Part shown: piece by piece, positions 10,496-20,094 of the stretch
Position numbering within the stretch: the stretch's first letter is position 1
How the letters are laid out: the number at the start of each line of letters is the position of its first letter
Origin: Heliocidaris erythrogramma
Lineage: Eukaryota; Echinodermata; Echinoidea; Camarodonta; Echinometridae
Length of the DNA stretch: 64,000 nt
Direction: 5' to 3'
Assembly (NCBI GenBank): GCA_025617745.1
Contig: CM046858.1
Span: 30,208,534-30,272,533, forward strand
Program-made: the position numbers and the translations under genes
Notes under the pieces: model-generated
What the model was told of the DNA's origin: nothing
Database searches by the model: none
What the model saw: only the letters and a program-made list of their open reading frames with translations

Positions 10496-10690
10496 TTTTA
10501 TGAAATTATAATTCTTGGTATTTTGTACATGCATCTCATCTAAATTGAAAAATCACATCCGTTTGCAATAAATACGTATCAAAATATTTTTAAAATAATA
10601 TTTCCCCCAGGTATTCATGTCCAAAACAGTCTCTTAAGCTCAGCCCCCTTTTAAACCCCGAATTCTCGTTCCGCGAGCATGATTGACGTG

Positions 10691-10698
10691 TGACGTCA
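10691..10698. promoter_or_regulatory. CRE-like palindrome TGACGTCA
   Basis: Perfect 8-bp CREB/ATF site about 105 bp upstream of the THAP frame start, in a locally GC-richer stretch. Position and sequence fit a promoter element, but there is no direct evidence of use. Confidence 0.35.
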
Positions 10699-10802
10699 CA
10701 AACCGACATTGCCGATGCTTGTTTACAATATTGCCTATGTATTACATGTGCAAACTAACTTGCTGTTGTGTATACCACCTCGAAAACCACCTCGAAAAAA
10801 GT

Positions 10803-11018
10803 ATGCCGCAACGCTGAGTTGTTGCAGGTTGCAGTAACACCACAAAGGAGGGTGTCAGTCTACATTTATTCCCTAAAGACCCAAATATAAGAAGGAAATG
10901 GACCACAAAAGTAAAATTAACTCGCGCCCATTGGAAGGGGCCGAGTGAGCACTTTTGTGCGGAGGACTTCGTCGATAGCACGGGGCTGCGTATGGCATCA
11001 AGAAAAGGCCGTCCCTGA
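10803..11018 (+). pseudogene. THAP zinc-finger domain frame with an early stop
   Basis: Encodes a THAP-type C2CH DNA-binding domain of the kind found in THAP proteins and P-element transposases. From the ATG at 10803 the frame reads MPQR, then a TGA codon (10815-10817), then VVAGCSNTTKEG, HLFPKDPNIRRKW, LTRAHWKGPSEHFCAEDF and a stop at 11016. The second Cys, the W of RRKW and the CAEDF box are in register with the family, except that HFC stands where a CSxHF order is usual. The TGA falls exactly where the first zinc Cys (C-x4-C) is expected, so one base change from TGC/TGT explains it. No downstream transposase catalytic region is seen. It is either a dead exon of a THAP gene or a P-element fragment; an upstream exon spliced in after the stop is less likely. 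Confidence 0.6.
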
Positions 11019-11432
11019 AACAAGTTTGATCATACATGTATCAATAATATGAAATTTGGCGACTCTGAGCTTTACCTCACAAGCACCTCTCTCAATTGGT
11101 CTTTAATATTAAAAATGATTTTTTTGGTTCTTGAAGAAGAAAAAGATCTTTCTCCATAAATAGTGTTATAAAAATGTTTATCATGGTAGAGTGGAAACTC
11201 AGTATAAAGAGGTCTGATACAACAATATTCCTGATATAACAAGGCAATATTTTGGTCTCAACTCTTTATATTCTTTTTTTTTAAACTGATATAACGAGAT
11301 TCTGGATTTAACCAGGTAATTTTAATAGTCCCAAGGACCTCGTTATACTAAGTTTCCACCGTATATTTAATATTGATTTTTGTTACCACCCTGAATGTAG
11401 TGAAAATGTAACGGGCAATTTTCAACCTACAA

Positions 11433-11464
<32 letters not shown>

Positions 11465-11550
11465 CAGGAAAAAGGGGTATACATCACAGGTACAGGTTGA
11501 TTCCTACTTCTCTACCTTATACATGTAGTTCATTTGACAGAAAATCTGTT
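11019..11550. other. AT-rich DNA with a long C tract
   Basis: No gene seen. 11207-11365 contains two loosely inverted blocks with AAACTCAGTATA and TATACTAAGTTT. A run of over 30 C lies at about 11429-11460. Confidence 0.5.
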
Positions 11551-11555
11551 TTCCA

Positions 11556-12045
11556 ATGATTCCCTCTCTCTCTTTTACCATTTCTTCTCTTGTGCTTTCC
11601 CTCCCTTTCTCCCTCTTTATGCCCAAAATTCTCCACTTTCACACATCTTCCCTCAACTTTTTTATCTCTCCCTTTTTCCCCCAATGATTCCCTCTCTCTC
11701 TATTTCTTCCTTTGTGCTTTCCCTCCATTTCTCCCTCTTTATGCCCAAAATTCTCCACTTTCACACATCTTCCCTCAACTTTTTTATCTCTCCCTTTTTC
11801 CCCCAATGATTCCCTCTCTCTCTATTTCTTCCTTTGTGCTTTCCCTCCATTTCTCCCTCTTTATGCCCAAAATTCTCCACTTTCACACATCTTCCCTCAA
11901 CTTTTTTATCTCTCCCTTTTCCCCCCAGTGATTCCCTCTCTTTTTACTATTTCTTCTCTTGTGCTATCTGTCTCCCTTTCTCCTTCTTTTTGCCCAATAT
12001 TCTCCAATTACACACATCTCCTCTCAACTTTTTATCTCTCTTTTT
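11556..12045. repeat. Tandem repeat, 122-bp unit, about four copies
   Basis: Pyrimidine-rich units starting near CAATGATTCCCTCTC at about 11556, 11680, 11802 and 11925. The first three are almost identical and the last diverged. The 122-bp period is not a multiple of three, so each open frame shifts relative to the next unit: a sign of non-coding DNA despite frames of 91-144 codons. Confidence 0.85.
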
Positions 12046-12203
12046 TTTTTCTTTTTCCATTCTGCCAATTGTTGGTTTTGATCTCATTCCCGCACTCATA
12101 CCTTTCTTTTCAATTGTTAGTTTCATTCACGACAAGCCTTGCATAGTAAATGTGTTTGAGCTCTTCCAGAGATGACAAAAATATTCAATTGATTTGAAAT
12201 ATA

Positions 12204-13018
12204 CACTAAAGGAAAAAAGAAACTTATAAAAGTTCAAGAGATCACCAAATTAAATTCTCTGCATGGAAATGTACCAAATTTGGATATAATGTTGATTCAA
12301 TGCATGGCTTTAAATGACAGTCAATAACAAAAAGTTTTCTTCAATGCCACAAAAGAAATGTGCACTGAAGCAAAGGACTCTCTAATCCCCAAGTCACAAA
12401 GACAAACTGCAGCCTTGTACACCATATGCATGTCAATGAATGAAACAAAAGAATTTCAAAAGGGATTTGCAAGTTCATATCCAAACAGATTAATAGCCAG
12501 TATGTCCACCTCTAGCTTGCTGGCAAGCTGTACACCGTCTTCGCATGCTTCCGATCAGATTCGCGATGGTAGCCTGGGGAACATTGTTCCATTCCTCTTG
12601 CAGTGCTGCAATGAGCGTCTCCCTATTGATGGGTTGATTGTCACGCCTTGACACACGTCGACCAAGCTCTTCCCAGAGATGTTCAATTGGGGAAAGGTCT
12701 GGTGAACGGGCGAACCATGGCAGAACATCAATATCCTCTTGCTCGAGGGGTGCAAATCCCTTTTGAAATTCTTTTGTTTCATTCATTGACATGCATATGG
12801 TGTACAAGACTGCAGTTTATCTTTGTGACTTTGGGATTAGAGAGTCCTTTGGTTCAGTGCACATTTCTTTTGTGGCATTGAAGAAAACTTTTTGTTATTG
12901 ACTGTCATTTAAAGCCATGCATTGAATCAACATTATATCAAAATTTGGTACATTTCCATGCAGAGAATTTAATTTGGTGATCTCTTGAACTTTTATAAGT
13001 TTCTTTTTTCCTTTAGTG
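12204..13018 (-). mobile_element. Tc1-like DNA transposon, internally deleted, 268-bp inverted repeats
   Basis: An 815-bp element flanked by TA (12202-12203, 13019-13020). The left arm 12204-12471 and right arm 12751-13018 are inverted copies of equal length starting CACTAAAGGAAAAAAGAAAC. The 279 bp between them hold the transposase C-terminus on the minus strand. With most of the transposase missing it is non-autonomous. The arms remain very similar, which suggests a fairly recent copy. Confidence 0.9.
12490..12750 (-). pseudogene. Tc1 transposase C-terminal fragment
   Basis: The C-terminal end of a Tc1/mariner DDE transposase: LPWFARSPDLSPIEHLWEEL carries the third catalytic residue (E of PIEH), followed by LGRRV, LQEEWNNVPQ, IGSMRRRC and ARGGHTGY before the stop, all family-typical. 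The two upstream catalytic Asp residues and the HTH DNA-binding region are absent. The frame continues into the right arm to 12807, which is not transposase. Confidence 0.85.
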
Positions 13019-13020
13019 TA

Positions 13021-14160
13021 TTATTACTTCTGGAAAAATGTAGATATAGATGTTGTATCCAGGAAATGGTTGTCTTACAATTGAACATCAAAAATTCAAT
13101 AGAATGCCCACCCCCCCCCCCCAAAAAAAAAAAATAACAAAACAAAACAAACAAAACTGATTAGCTTCCAAAGTGTGTTTCATTAACAAATTAAACAACA
13201 AATGCCATAAAAAATAACAGTCCTCATATGCCATTAACAATAGAGTTATCATTCTTGACTGAGATACATGCATCTTTACAACATCAATTACAAAAGACGC
13301 TCTGGGCAAATACTTAGATGTGAACTCAGTTACCCAATTCCAATTTTATTTCTGACAGTGAAAATGAATATTCAAAATAAGCCTCCTAGACTCCTCTTTT
13401 CCTCTGATACTTGAAGCAAAAACAGCAATAAAAATGTTACCACATTGTCACAGTGTAGCACACCCTCATGTCATAAACCCAACTTTCAGGGAAACTGATA
13501 TCCATGTATAGGAATTAAATATCATGAAAAGATAGACTGAACAATGACGTACTAGCATTTTTAACATTTCTTATAAACAGTTATATACATGATAAATGTA
13601 TATGCTATCTAAGCGTTATCAAGTTAACAACTAGACCAACATATATAAGTAAATAATAATAAATACAACAATAAATCAAATGAAAGAAGAAAAAAAAATC
13701 TGTAGAAAAAATAATGTCAATTTGAAAAGAAATATGATGTGAAGCAACAATAATGATGATCACATGAATGACCCGATTAAATAAAAGATGTTTGCCAGTC
13801 ATTAGTACTGAATATTTTTTTCTTTCAAATAATGACTTTGTGTAAATGTTTACACTGATGGAACAACAGTTCTGATACATAAATATTTTTAAAATGTTCA
13901 ATTCTACTATCACCTTTGCATAATGTTGAGATTTGTGCATGTCATATCCAAGCCCCAATAAAAAAAAAATGAGAATAATGGTTGCATAGCTTAAATTAAA
14001 GTTCCACAGAGCTGCCCTCCCTTTTGATTTTTTTTTGCAAAGGTTAAAAAAATATATATACATACAGTAAACTTTGAAAAGAAAATACCCTAAAGAGGTA
14101 AAATGCAGGGAATATTTCCAATTTAAAAAAAAATATCTTTGAAAATCTATCTTAGAACAG
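13021..14160. other. AT-rich DNA, nothing recognised
   Basis: Contains a C/A tract at 13109-13150 and a 152-codon minus-strand frame (13605-14063) of low-complexity, Phe/Ile/Tyr-rich composition with no recognisable domain. No splice-bounded exon supported. Confidence 0.4.
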
Positions 14161-14720
14161 TAATAAAAATCTCAGTAATAAGGTGGAAGTAAAACATATT
14201 TTTCTGTAAACATAGATCTTGACAAGGTGGGGGAAAAGATATCAACAGCAAAATTGTATGTAGGTCTACGCCTCTTCAAAGCCCCTGTTCTGTTCTGATC
14301 CAGGATTGAGTAAAAGAGGGGGCACAAAAATGAAAGTTTGTCAAAAGGTAGACCCGTATTTTTCTGGTCTCGCCAGCTTCTCGAAAAGTCGCTCAGTGAG
14401 GGGGGGGGGGGGGGGGGGGGGGGGGCAAAAAAAGAAATTCGCCAAACCTTCAAAAATCGCTCAGTAAGGGGTTATTGGGGTCCAGTTTCCCCTCCATAAT
14501 TCCCTGACAAGCAACAACAAAAATCATACTTCTCTTCCAAAAGGGGGGGGGGGACCGGGCCGGCTGTGCCCCCTGGATCCGCCAATGGTTCTGATGGAAA
14601 TGCTGCACGGATTCTTGTCACGGCACAAGATGGGAGAGGAACACGTCCTGCCCTGCCTGGCTTTCCTATAAAAGATTTTTTTTTAAGAGTACAAAGAAAA
14701 CTATGATTAGACAACTTCAA
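14161..14720. repeat. Dispersed-repeat fragments with G tracts
   Basis: Includes a G run of about 26 bases (14400-14425), a GGGGG..GACCGGGCCGGC block with CTGGATCCGCCAATG (14545-14587) that recurs at 55.37 and 56.10 kb, and words shared with 9.0-9.2 kb and 15.6 kb. Probably pieces of one or more transposon families. Confidence 0.5.
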
Positions 14721-14960
14721 AACAATGCACAGTGTAGTCTATGATGTAGGTGAGAGTGAGGTAACTTTTACTTTGAACTTCACAAATAAACAATAGAAGA
14801 TAATCTTCCTCTATTTACATTAAGGCTAAAACATTATTTTCTTTTATAGAATATCATAATATTAATTTCATAAGGAGCCAAATTGGCATTTTGCATCCAA
14901 ACTGCTTTATATAATACAGGAATACTGCAGTAAGGATTAAAACAAAAAATGTGTACTCAC

Positions 14961-15067
14961 TGATTTTCAGTTGCATCCTGCCTTGCCTGTCCGCCATACT
15001 GCTGTCGATACAAATAGTAAGCAGTTTCCATCACATACCGCTCCATGCAGACACACTGGATGAAACC
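14961..15067 (-). CDS. Candidate internal exon of an unrecognised gene
   Basis: A 107-bp minus-strand exon. The acceptor is a pyrimidine-rich tract (TTCTTCTTCTTCTCCACCCAG) ending at 15068; the donor is TCA|GTGAGT. One frame is open throughout: GFIQCVCMERYVMETAYYLY, then RQQYGGQARQDATENQ, ending two bases into a codon. The residue mix (Tyr/Glu/Arg/Gln) looks like real protein and unlike the surrounding AT-rich DNA, and the frame closes with TGA just inside the donor. I do not recognise the protein. It lies ~60 bp outside the left edge of segmental copy A, so partner exons may lie left of it or beyond the window. Confidence 0.5.
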
Positions 15068-15496
15068 CTGGGTGGAGAAGAAGAAGAAGAAGAAGAAGAT
15101 CATATCTATTGTCAACTATAACGGTACCTACACTTACTTGGTCGAGTTCAACGAGTTTTATACTAGTACCGTAGTTATTAAGATAAATACATGTTGTTCT
15201 CATTTATCACATCTCACGAATTAAGACAAAAACTTTTACATTTCACATTCATTCATAGTTTTTCAAAGAAATAAATAAATTTACTATCTTTGACCAGTAG
15301 GATAAAGTTAAAAAAAGGGGGGGGGGTATAATCATTGAAGGCAAAGGTAGGAATAAAATATCAGGTGTAGAGGAAGAGGTATCCTTAGATTTTCTTGAGG
15401 GGCAACTTTCTCATAATTCTCATAATTGTGAACATACATGAACCTTTATTTAAAAGAGAAGTATGAACCTTGAAAATACGGCCATTTTAGCTCTCA

Positions 15497-15544
15497 CCCC
15501 CCCCCCCCCCCCCCGCTACTAGCGTACCGGGGGGGGGGGGGGGG
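15497..15544. repeat. Poly-C / poly-G hairpin
   Basis: A run of 18 C, the 14-base spacer GCTACTAGCGTACC and a run of 16 G. It can form an all-GC stem; either strand can also form tetraplex DNA. Copy B has only a shorter equivalent near 32560-32600. Confidence 0.8.
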
Positions 15545-15950
15545 AGGGAACAGACTGCCCCCCTAACAGCTTTTGACCCCCAAAAAAGTATAGGCGCCTA
15601 AAGTGTGCCACCCCTTTCTTTTAGAACTTTTTATAACCTTTTTTAAAATTCTTTTTTGCTTGTCATAGAATTATGGAGGAAAACAAAATCCCGCCTCCCC
15701 CCCCCCCCCACGAGCGAATACACACACCTCGATCACATGTCCTGGTTTATTTTACCCCCCCCCCCCCCCCCCCCCCCCCCCAGTCACCCGTATGGTTGTC
15801 ATTGATATAACGCGAGATGACCTTTATCCTGTTCACATACGAATTTTCAATTATATATCTTTCTTACAATCAAGATTTAAGGTGCAATTATTTTGCACAC
15901 GTCGATTCGGAAAGGCTTGTCTCGAATGGGTGGGTTGCGGGAGCGGGAAG

Positions 15951-16284
15951 CTAAATTTTTTTTCCCACGAACTTTTTGTCCCTGTCCTCCCTGGCGCATG
16001 CGCACCTGATCCTTCCGATCTAAATCAATTTCGAAATCATAGGGTTTATTCCGTAAGCGATATAATGACGGTTGCTCCCAGCGTCTTGCTGTGGCGAGAT
16101 GCGTTAACCCTCGGACATTTAACCTGAGGTATGTGGGTTCGACTCTCAGTTTGGACATTACAAAAATAACGTCTTGTATTTTTATTTTTACTAAAAGTAG
16201 GATGAAACAACTCCAAGCATTGTAGGGCTATTTCAAAGTTGCGCATGAGTCAAGGACGATAGTGACAAAAGGTTCGTGGGAAAA
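15951..16284 (+). mobile_element. Insertion with inverted ends and a tRNA-like promoter
   Basis: Interrupts the left arm of the 8.3-kb element. The ends are inverted (TTTTTCCCACGAACTTTTTG near 15958 and its complement near 16260). Inside are an A-box-like TGTGGCGAGATGCG (about 16090) and a B-box-like GGTTCGACTCT (16136-16146), the spacing of a Pol III tRNA-type promoter, suggesting a tRNA-derived SINE within or as part of the insert. The two readings (SINE or inverted-repeat element) are not resolved. Confidence 0.5.
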
Positions 16285-16368
16285 AAAAGTTCGCGAGCGG
16301 GATGGGAGCGGGATGGGAGCGGGATGGGAGCGGATGGGAGCGGGATGGGAGCGGGATGGGAGCGGGAA
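16285..16368. repeat. GC-rich 11-bp tandem repeat in the left arm
   Basis: About seven direct copies of GGGAGCGGGAT. The right arm has two to three matching units on the other strand (24200-24235), so this short array is part of the outer inverted repeat and has changed in copy number. Confidence 0.85.
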
Positions 16369-16653
16369 CACTGACCTCTACCACCTGTACGGATCATCGC
16401 CCATTCCCGCGCGTGCGAGCACTTGAAGTGGGCGCGGCCATGTTACTCTTCCGAGAGTGATGTGGTTTATTACACGTTACGCACTGAACATCTGTACTTG
16501 CCTGCGCGTTTTGACCATGGGCGTCCGCATGATTGTACCGTACACAATCTGTATTCCAGCTTTCTCGCGCGTTGATTTTTCAGAAGTGCAACATGGCGGA
16601 CCACGACTTCACTTCTCTGAGCCAATGAAATGTCCAGGTCGTAGAGGTCAGTG
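16369..16653. mobile_element. 285-bp MITE with 8-bp target duplication (hAT-like)
   Basis: Flanked by AGCGGGAA at 16361-16368 and 16654-16661. Inverted ends CACTGACCTCTAC / GTAGAGGTCAGTG. No coding capacity. The 8-bp duplication is typical of hAT and some other superfamilies. It interrupts the GC-rich 11-bp repeat of the host element, so it is younger than that element. Confidence 0.8.
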
Positions 16654-16707
16654 AGCGGGAACGGGCACACCCTTTCGAGACAAGCCCCCCCCCCCCCCCC
16701 CCCGGTT

Positions 16708-18021
16708 GCGTCTTTTTTTTTTGTAACCAAGCCTAGGCAGATTTCGCATTTTTTCATGAATATTCATGACGCAGGGGTCGGGAAACGGTTCCGATTGGTC
16801 TTCATGAAAGCACAGTCGCTGGTACGGTGTGGGGGAAAAAAGTCCCTGGCCTGCACGCACGTACGCATATTATGATCATATGTGTTCAACGTGTAGTCGC
16901 CTAGCCTACGTTTTTGCACTGAATCTATTATCGATGTAAGTTAGATCTTAATATAAGAGTTAGAATTGCCTCCACGTATCCCTCAAAATGCTGGCCTAAT
17001 AATAGACGTGTGGTAGACCCAACTTCAAAATGGAATCGGAATGTGATGGTGTGATATCATCAAATTTGCAGTCTAGCCAAGACTCTAACTACTCTAGATC
17101 TACTCTAACTAGACCAATTTTGTTACAATTTTCAATTTCAGTTAAGTTTAGATTAAGTGAATGTTATTTTAAGGTCAATGAGCATGATGAGTTAGACCTA
17201 GATCTAATCAGTAAATGATTGATGATGGGGGTAGATCTACATCTAGATGATTTTAGATCTACCTATAATAACTAGTTACGCACTTTGTTTTTAATCAGCT
17301 AAAAGGTCACCAAAATAATTTGTTTTCTTGGTACTAACGTTAGTAGTATTGGAACGTTAGTAGTAGTCTGCTTCTTTCAGTCCTGAAGACTCTTGCAGTT
17401 CTTCTAACTCCGGGCAATGTGCGTTACAGGAGCAGGTTGCAAGTGCTAATTAAAAGGAAATTTAATTTCTAACGTGAACAGTAAGACTCTAACGTTGTTA
17501 GACCTAGCCTAGAGTCTGTGTCTTGATTCTGCATATTGTAAAGTTCATTTGTGGAGAACATTACGATGGGCAATTGTCAATATATACGCATAGCCTAGGC
17601 CTAGACCTATTTTCAGAGTAATGCCAGTGGCAGTGTCAATTTTGGTCGGAAAAGGAGGGTGTCCTCAAAAGAGCTAATTACTAAATTAGATCTACGCACA
17701 TGCAATAAATTAATGCAAAACTTGATTTTGAAATTGACTGCTCAATCCAATTTTTTACGTGTCACATTGCATAGGTGGGGTGAATATATGTTAAGAATTA
17801 AACAATACATGAACGTAGGCTAGGCGCCTACACGTTGAACACACACGATCGAAATATAGCGCTGCACGTAATATGCGTACGTACGTGCAGGCCAGGGACT
17901 TTTCCCCCCCACCGACCGTGCTTTCATGAAGACCAATCGGAACCGTTTCCCGACCCTGCGTCATGAATATTCATGAAAAAATGCGAAATCTGCCTAGGCT
18001 TGGTTACAAAAAAAAATGACG
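16708..18021. mobile_element. 1.3-kb MULE-like element with ~220-bp inverted repeats
   Basis: 1314 bp, inserted at CCCCCCGGTT, which is present on both sides (to 16707 and 18022-18031; 9-10 bp, exact length hidden by the C run). Arms 16708-16920 and 17812-18021 are inverted, starting GCGTC(A/T)TTTTTTTT, then TGTAACCAAGCCTAGGCAG. The ~890-bp centre (16921-17811) is rich in TCTAGA-like words and shows no transposase. Target duplication length and long arms fit Mutator-like non-autonomous elements. It sits in the left arm of the 8.3-kb element at a point intact on the right (24155-24175). Confidence 0.8.
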
Positions 18022-18581
18022 CCCCCCGGTTATCTCGAATGGACGCGTTCCCAGCGAGAAGTTCAATGAACGCGCCACTTCGAGACAACCGGGGGGGGGG
18101 GGGGCTTTCCTCGAATGGGTATGTTGAGTAGACTTTTGTAACAGACGTTTTAGAAATTTTTGAAAAATGTACTCTTGCTGTTTGTTTTTTTTTCGTTTTT
18201 CTTTTGTCTAAGATGTAGAAAATATAATAAAACAGTATCTAAAAAAAGCTTTTGACAAGGAAATCATTATTTGTGCAAAAAAAATAGGAGAATTTGATAA
18301 TTATGCATTAAAACACACGGGGACGAAAGGGCAAGTGGCGTAGCTAGGATTTTTGTATTTATTTATTTATTATTATTTTTGTTTGGCGTGACCTGGGCCC
18401 CGTAACATAAAGAGTGTTTAGCTGATATCGCTGAAAGCATGACTGGAAAAATGAGGTAAGTACCTCCGTTTTATTCATATTATATGACGATGTCAATATA
18501 TTTTAATAAATCATGACAATAATTATGTAAAATTCTAATGTAAGTAGCATTCTATGACAATGAATTTGTGCGGGGTAACCT

Positions 18582-19345
18582 CGCTAGTCATAAGGGCCGC
18601 TAGTCATAAGGATCAGTGGCTCATAAGGACCGCTAGTCATAACGTGTAATTTCCTATACCTGTAGGGTCGCTATTCATAAAGCGAAAAGGGGGTCACTAT
18701 TCATAAACTCATAAGGAGCATTATTCATAAGGATTGCTATTCATAATATGAGAAGAGGGTCGCTATTCATAATCGAAGAAAAGGGTCATTACTCATAAGG
18801 GCCGCTATTCATAATAAGTCATAAGGGTCGCTATACATAATACAGATACAGGGTCGCTATTCATAATACCAAATCGGGGTCGTTAATCATAAAGGTCGCT
18901 ATTCATAAAGGTCAATATTCACAAGGGTCGCTATTCATAAAGGTCAATATTCATAAGGGTCGCTATTCATAATCGGAGAAGAGGGTCGCTATTCATAATC
19001 AGACAAGAGGGTCGCTATTCATAATCGGAGAAGAGGGTCGCTATTCATAATCACAGAAGAGGGTCGCTATTCATAATCACAGAAGAGGGTCGCTATTCAT
19101 AATTGAAGAAGAGGGTCGCTATTCATAATCACAGAAGAGGGTCGCTATTCATAATCAAAGAAGAGGGTCGCTATTCATAATCAGAGAAGAGGGTCGCTAT
19201 TCATAATCGAAGTAGAGGGTCGCTATTCATAATCAGAGAAGAGGGTCGCTATTCATAATCGAAGATGAGGGTCGCTAATCATAATCAAAGAAGAGGGTCG
19301 CTATTCATAATCACGAAAGAGGGGCGCTGTTCATAATCGAAGAAT
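18582..19345 (+). repeat. Left subterminal minisatellite array (26-bp unit)
   Basis: About 15 regular units of 26 bp (18958-19345) with core GAGGGTCGCTATTCATAATC followed by AGAGAA or a variant. The outer part (18582-18957) consists of shorter 16-20 bp core-only units (GGGCCGCTAGTCATAA type). It is the mirror of 22425-23010. The A/T-rich TATTCATAA centre is the best-kept part. No open frame crosses it. Confidence 0.95.
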
Positions 19346-19915
19346 ATCTTAGGGTTAGGATTAGATATTATAATATGATTTTCATTGTTCAATGAACACT
19401 CAAATATGAAAGAACAAAAATAATAATATTGGATGGGATCTAGACAACCCACGGCTGTGTCGAGCCAATATGGGGACGGGCGATGAAACAAATACACCCC
19501 TTAAAAACAGGCGAGAGCAAAAAAGCGTGAGGAAGCGGAGGAAGAGAACGATAAAAGCTACGAAATTTGCGTCAGTATTCGCGCTTCCCGTGGGGAAAAC
19601 GTCTGAGGGACCCCCCCCCCCCCCTCTCCATGCACCCACCCCTGTTACATACAGTGCAGTATTGCGACGAGCCATTATCTTTATCTCAGATTTGCTATAA
19701 AACGTCAGAGCTTTCGCACGGGAGGGGGAAAACCATATAGTTACATACCCCTAACAACTCTATGGGGGAATCTCCCCCTCCCTGCATCCATCCCCCTGGG
19801 GAGCACGCAAAGAGTGCTCATCACCAAATTGGCACGCTTCGCGGGCTCACAAACGCCCCATATTGAAAAATCCTGGCTACGCCTGTGTCACCCCCCCCCC
19901 CCCCCCCCCCCCATC
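19346..19915. repeat. Dispersed repeat (same family at 61.85-62.2 kb)
   Basis: Begins in low-similarity sequence (TTAGGGTTAGGATTAGAT near 19350), then shows words shared with 61850-62215 (GAGCCATTATCTTTATCTCA, GGGGAGCACGC.AAGAGTGCTC, ATTGAAAAATCCTGGCTACGCCTG). Two C runs. Short frames here are not genes. Confidence 0.6.
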
Positions 19916-20094
19916 AGTCCGATCACGTTGCGCTATTCTACCCATCTTGTTTCGGTACAAGCACATAGTACTGACAATTTTCGTCAAAGCAATTCATAAA
20001 TGGCATAGTCTGTGTGCGGGTGGCGAGGGGGGGGGGGGGGTGCTGTAGTAGGTGTTGCCACCAGGTGTTGTTCTATCATGTCCATAATCCTCAG

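Noticed and set aside
11534-12175. Plus-strand frames of 91-144 codons
   Set aside because: They are translations of a 122-bp tandem repeat whose period is not a multiple of three; Ser/Phe/Leu low-complexity output.
13605-14063. 152-codon minus-strand frame
   Set aside because: AT-rich DNA giving Ile/Phe/Tyr/Asn-rich output; no motif or supporting splice signal.
18582-19345. A CRISPR array
   Set aside because: The 26-bp units abut with no unique spacers, the array is mirrored at 22.4-23.0 kb, and the context is animal DNA.
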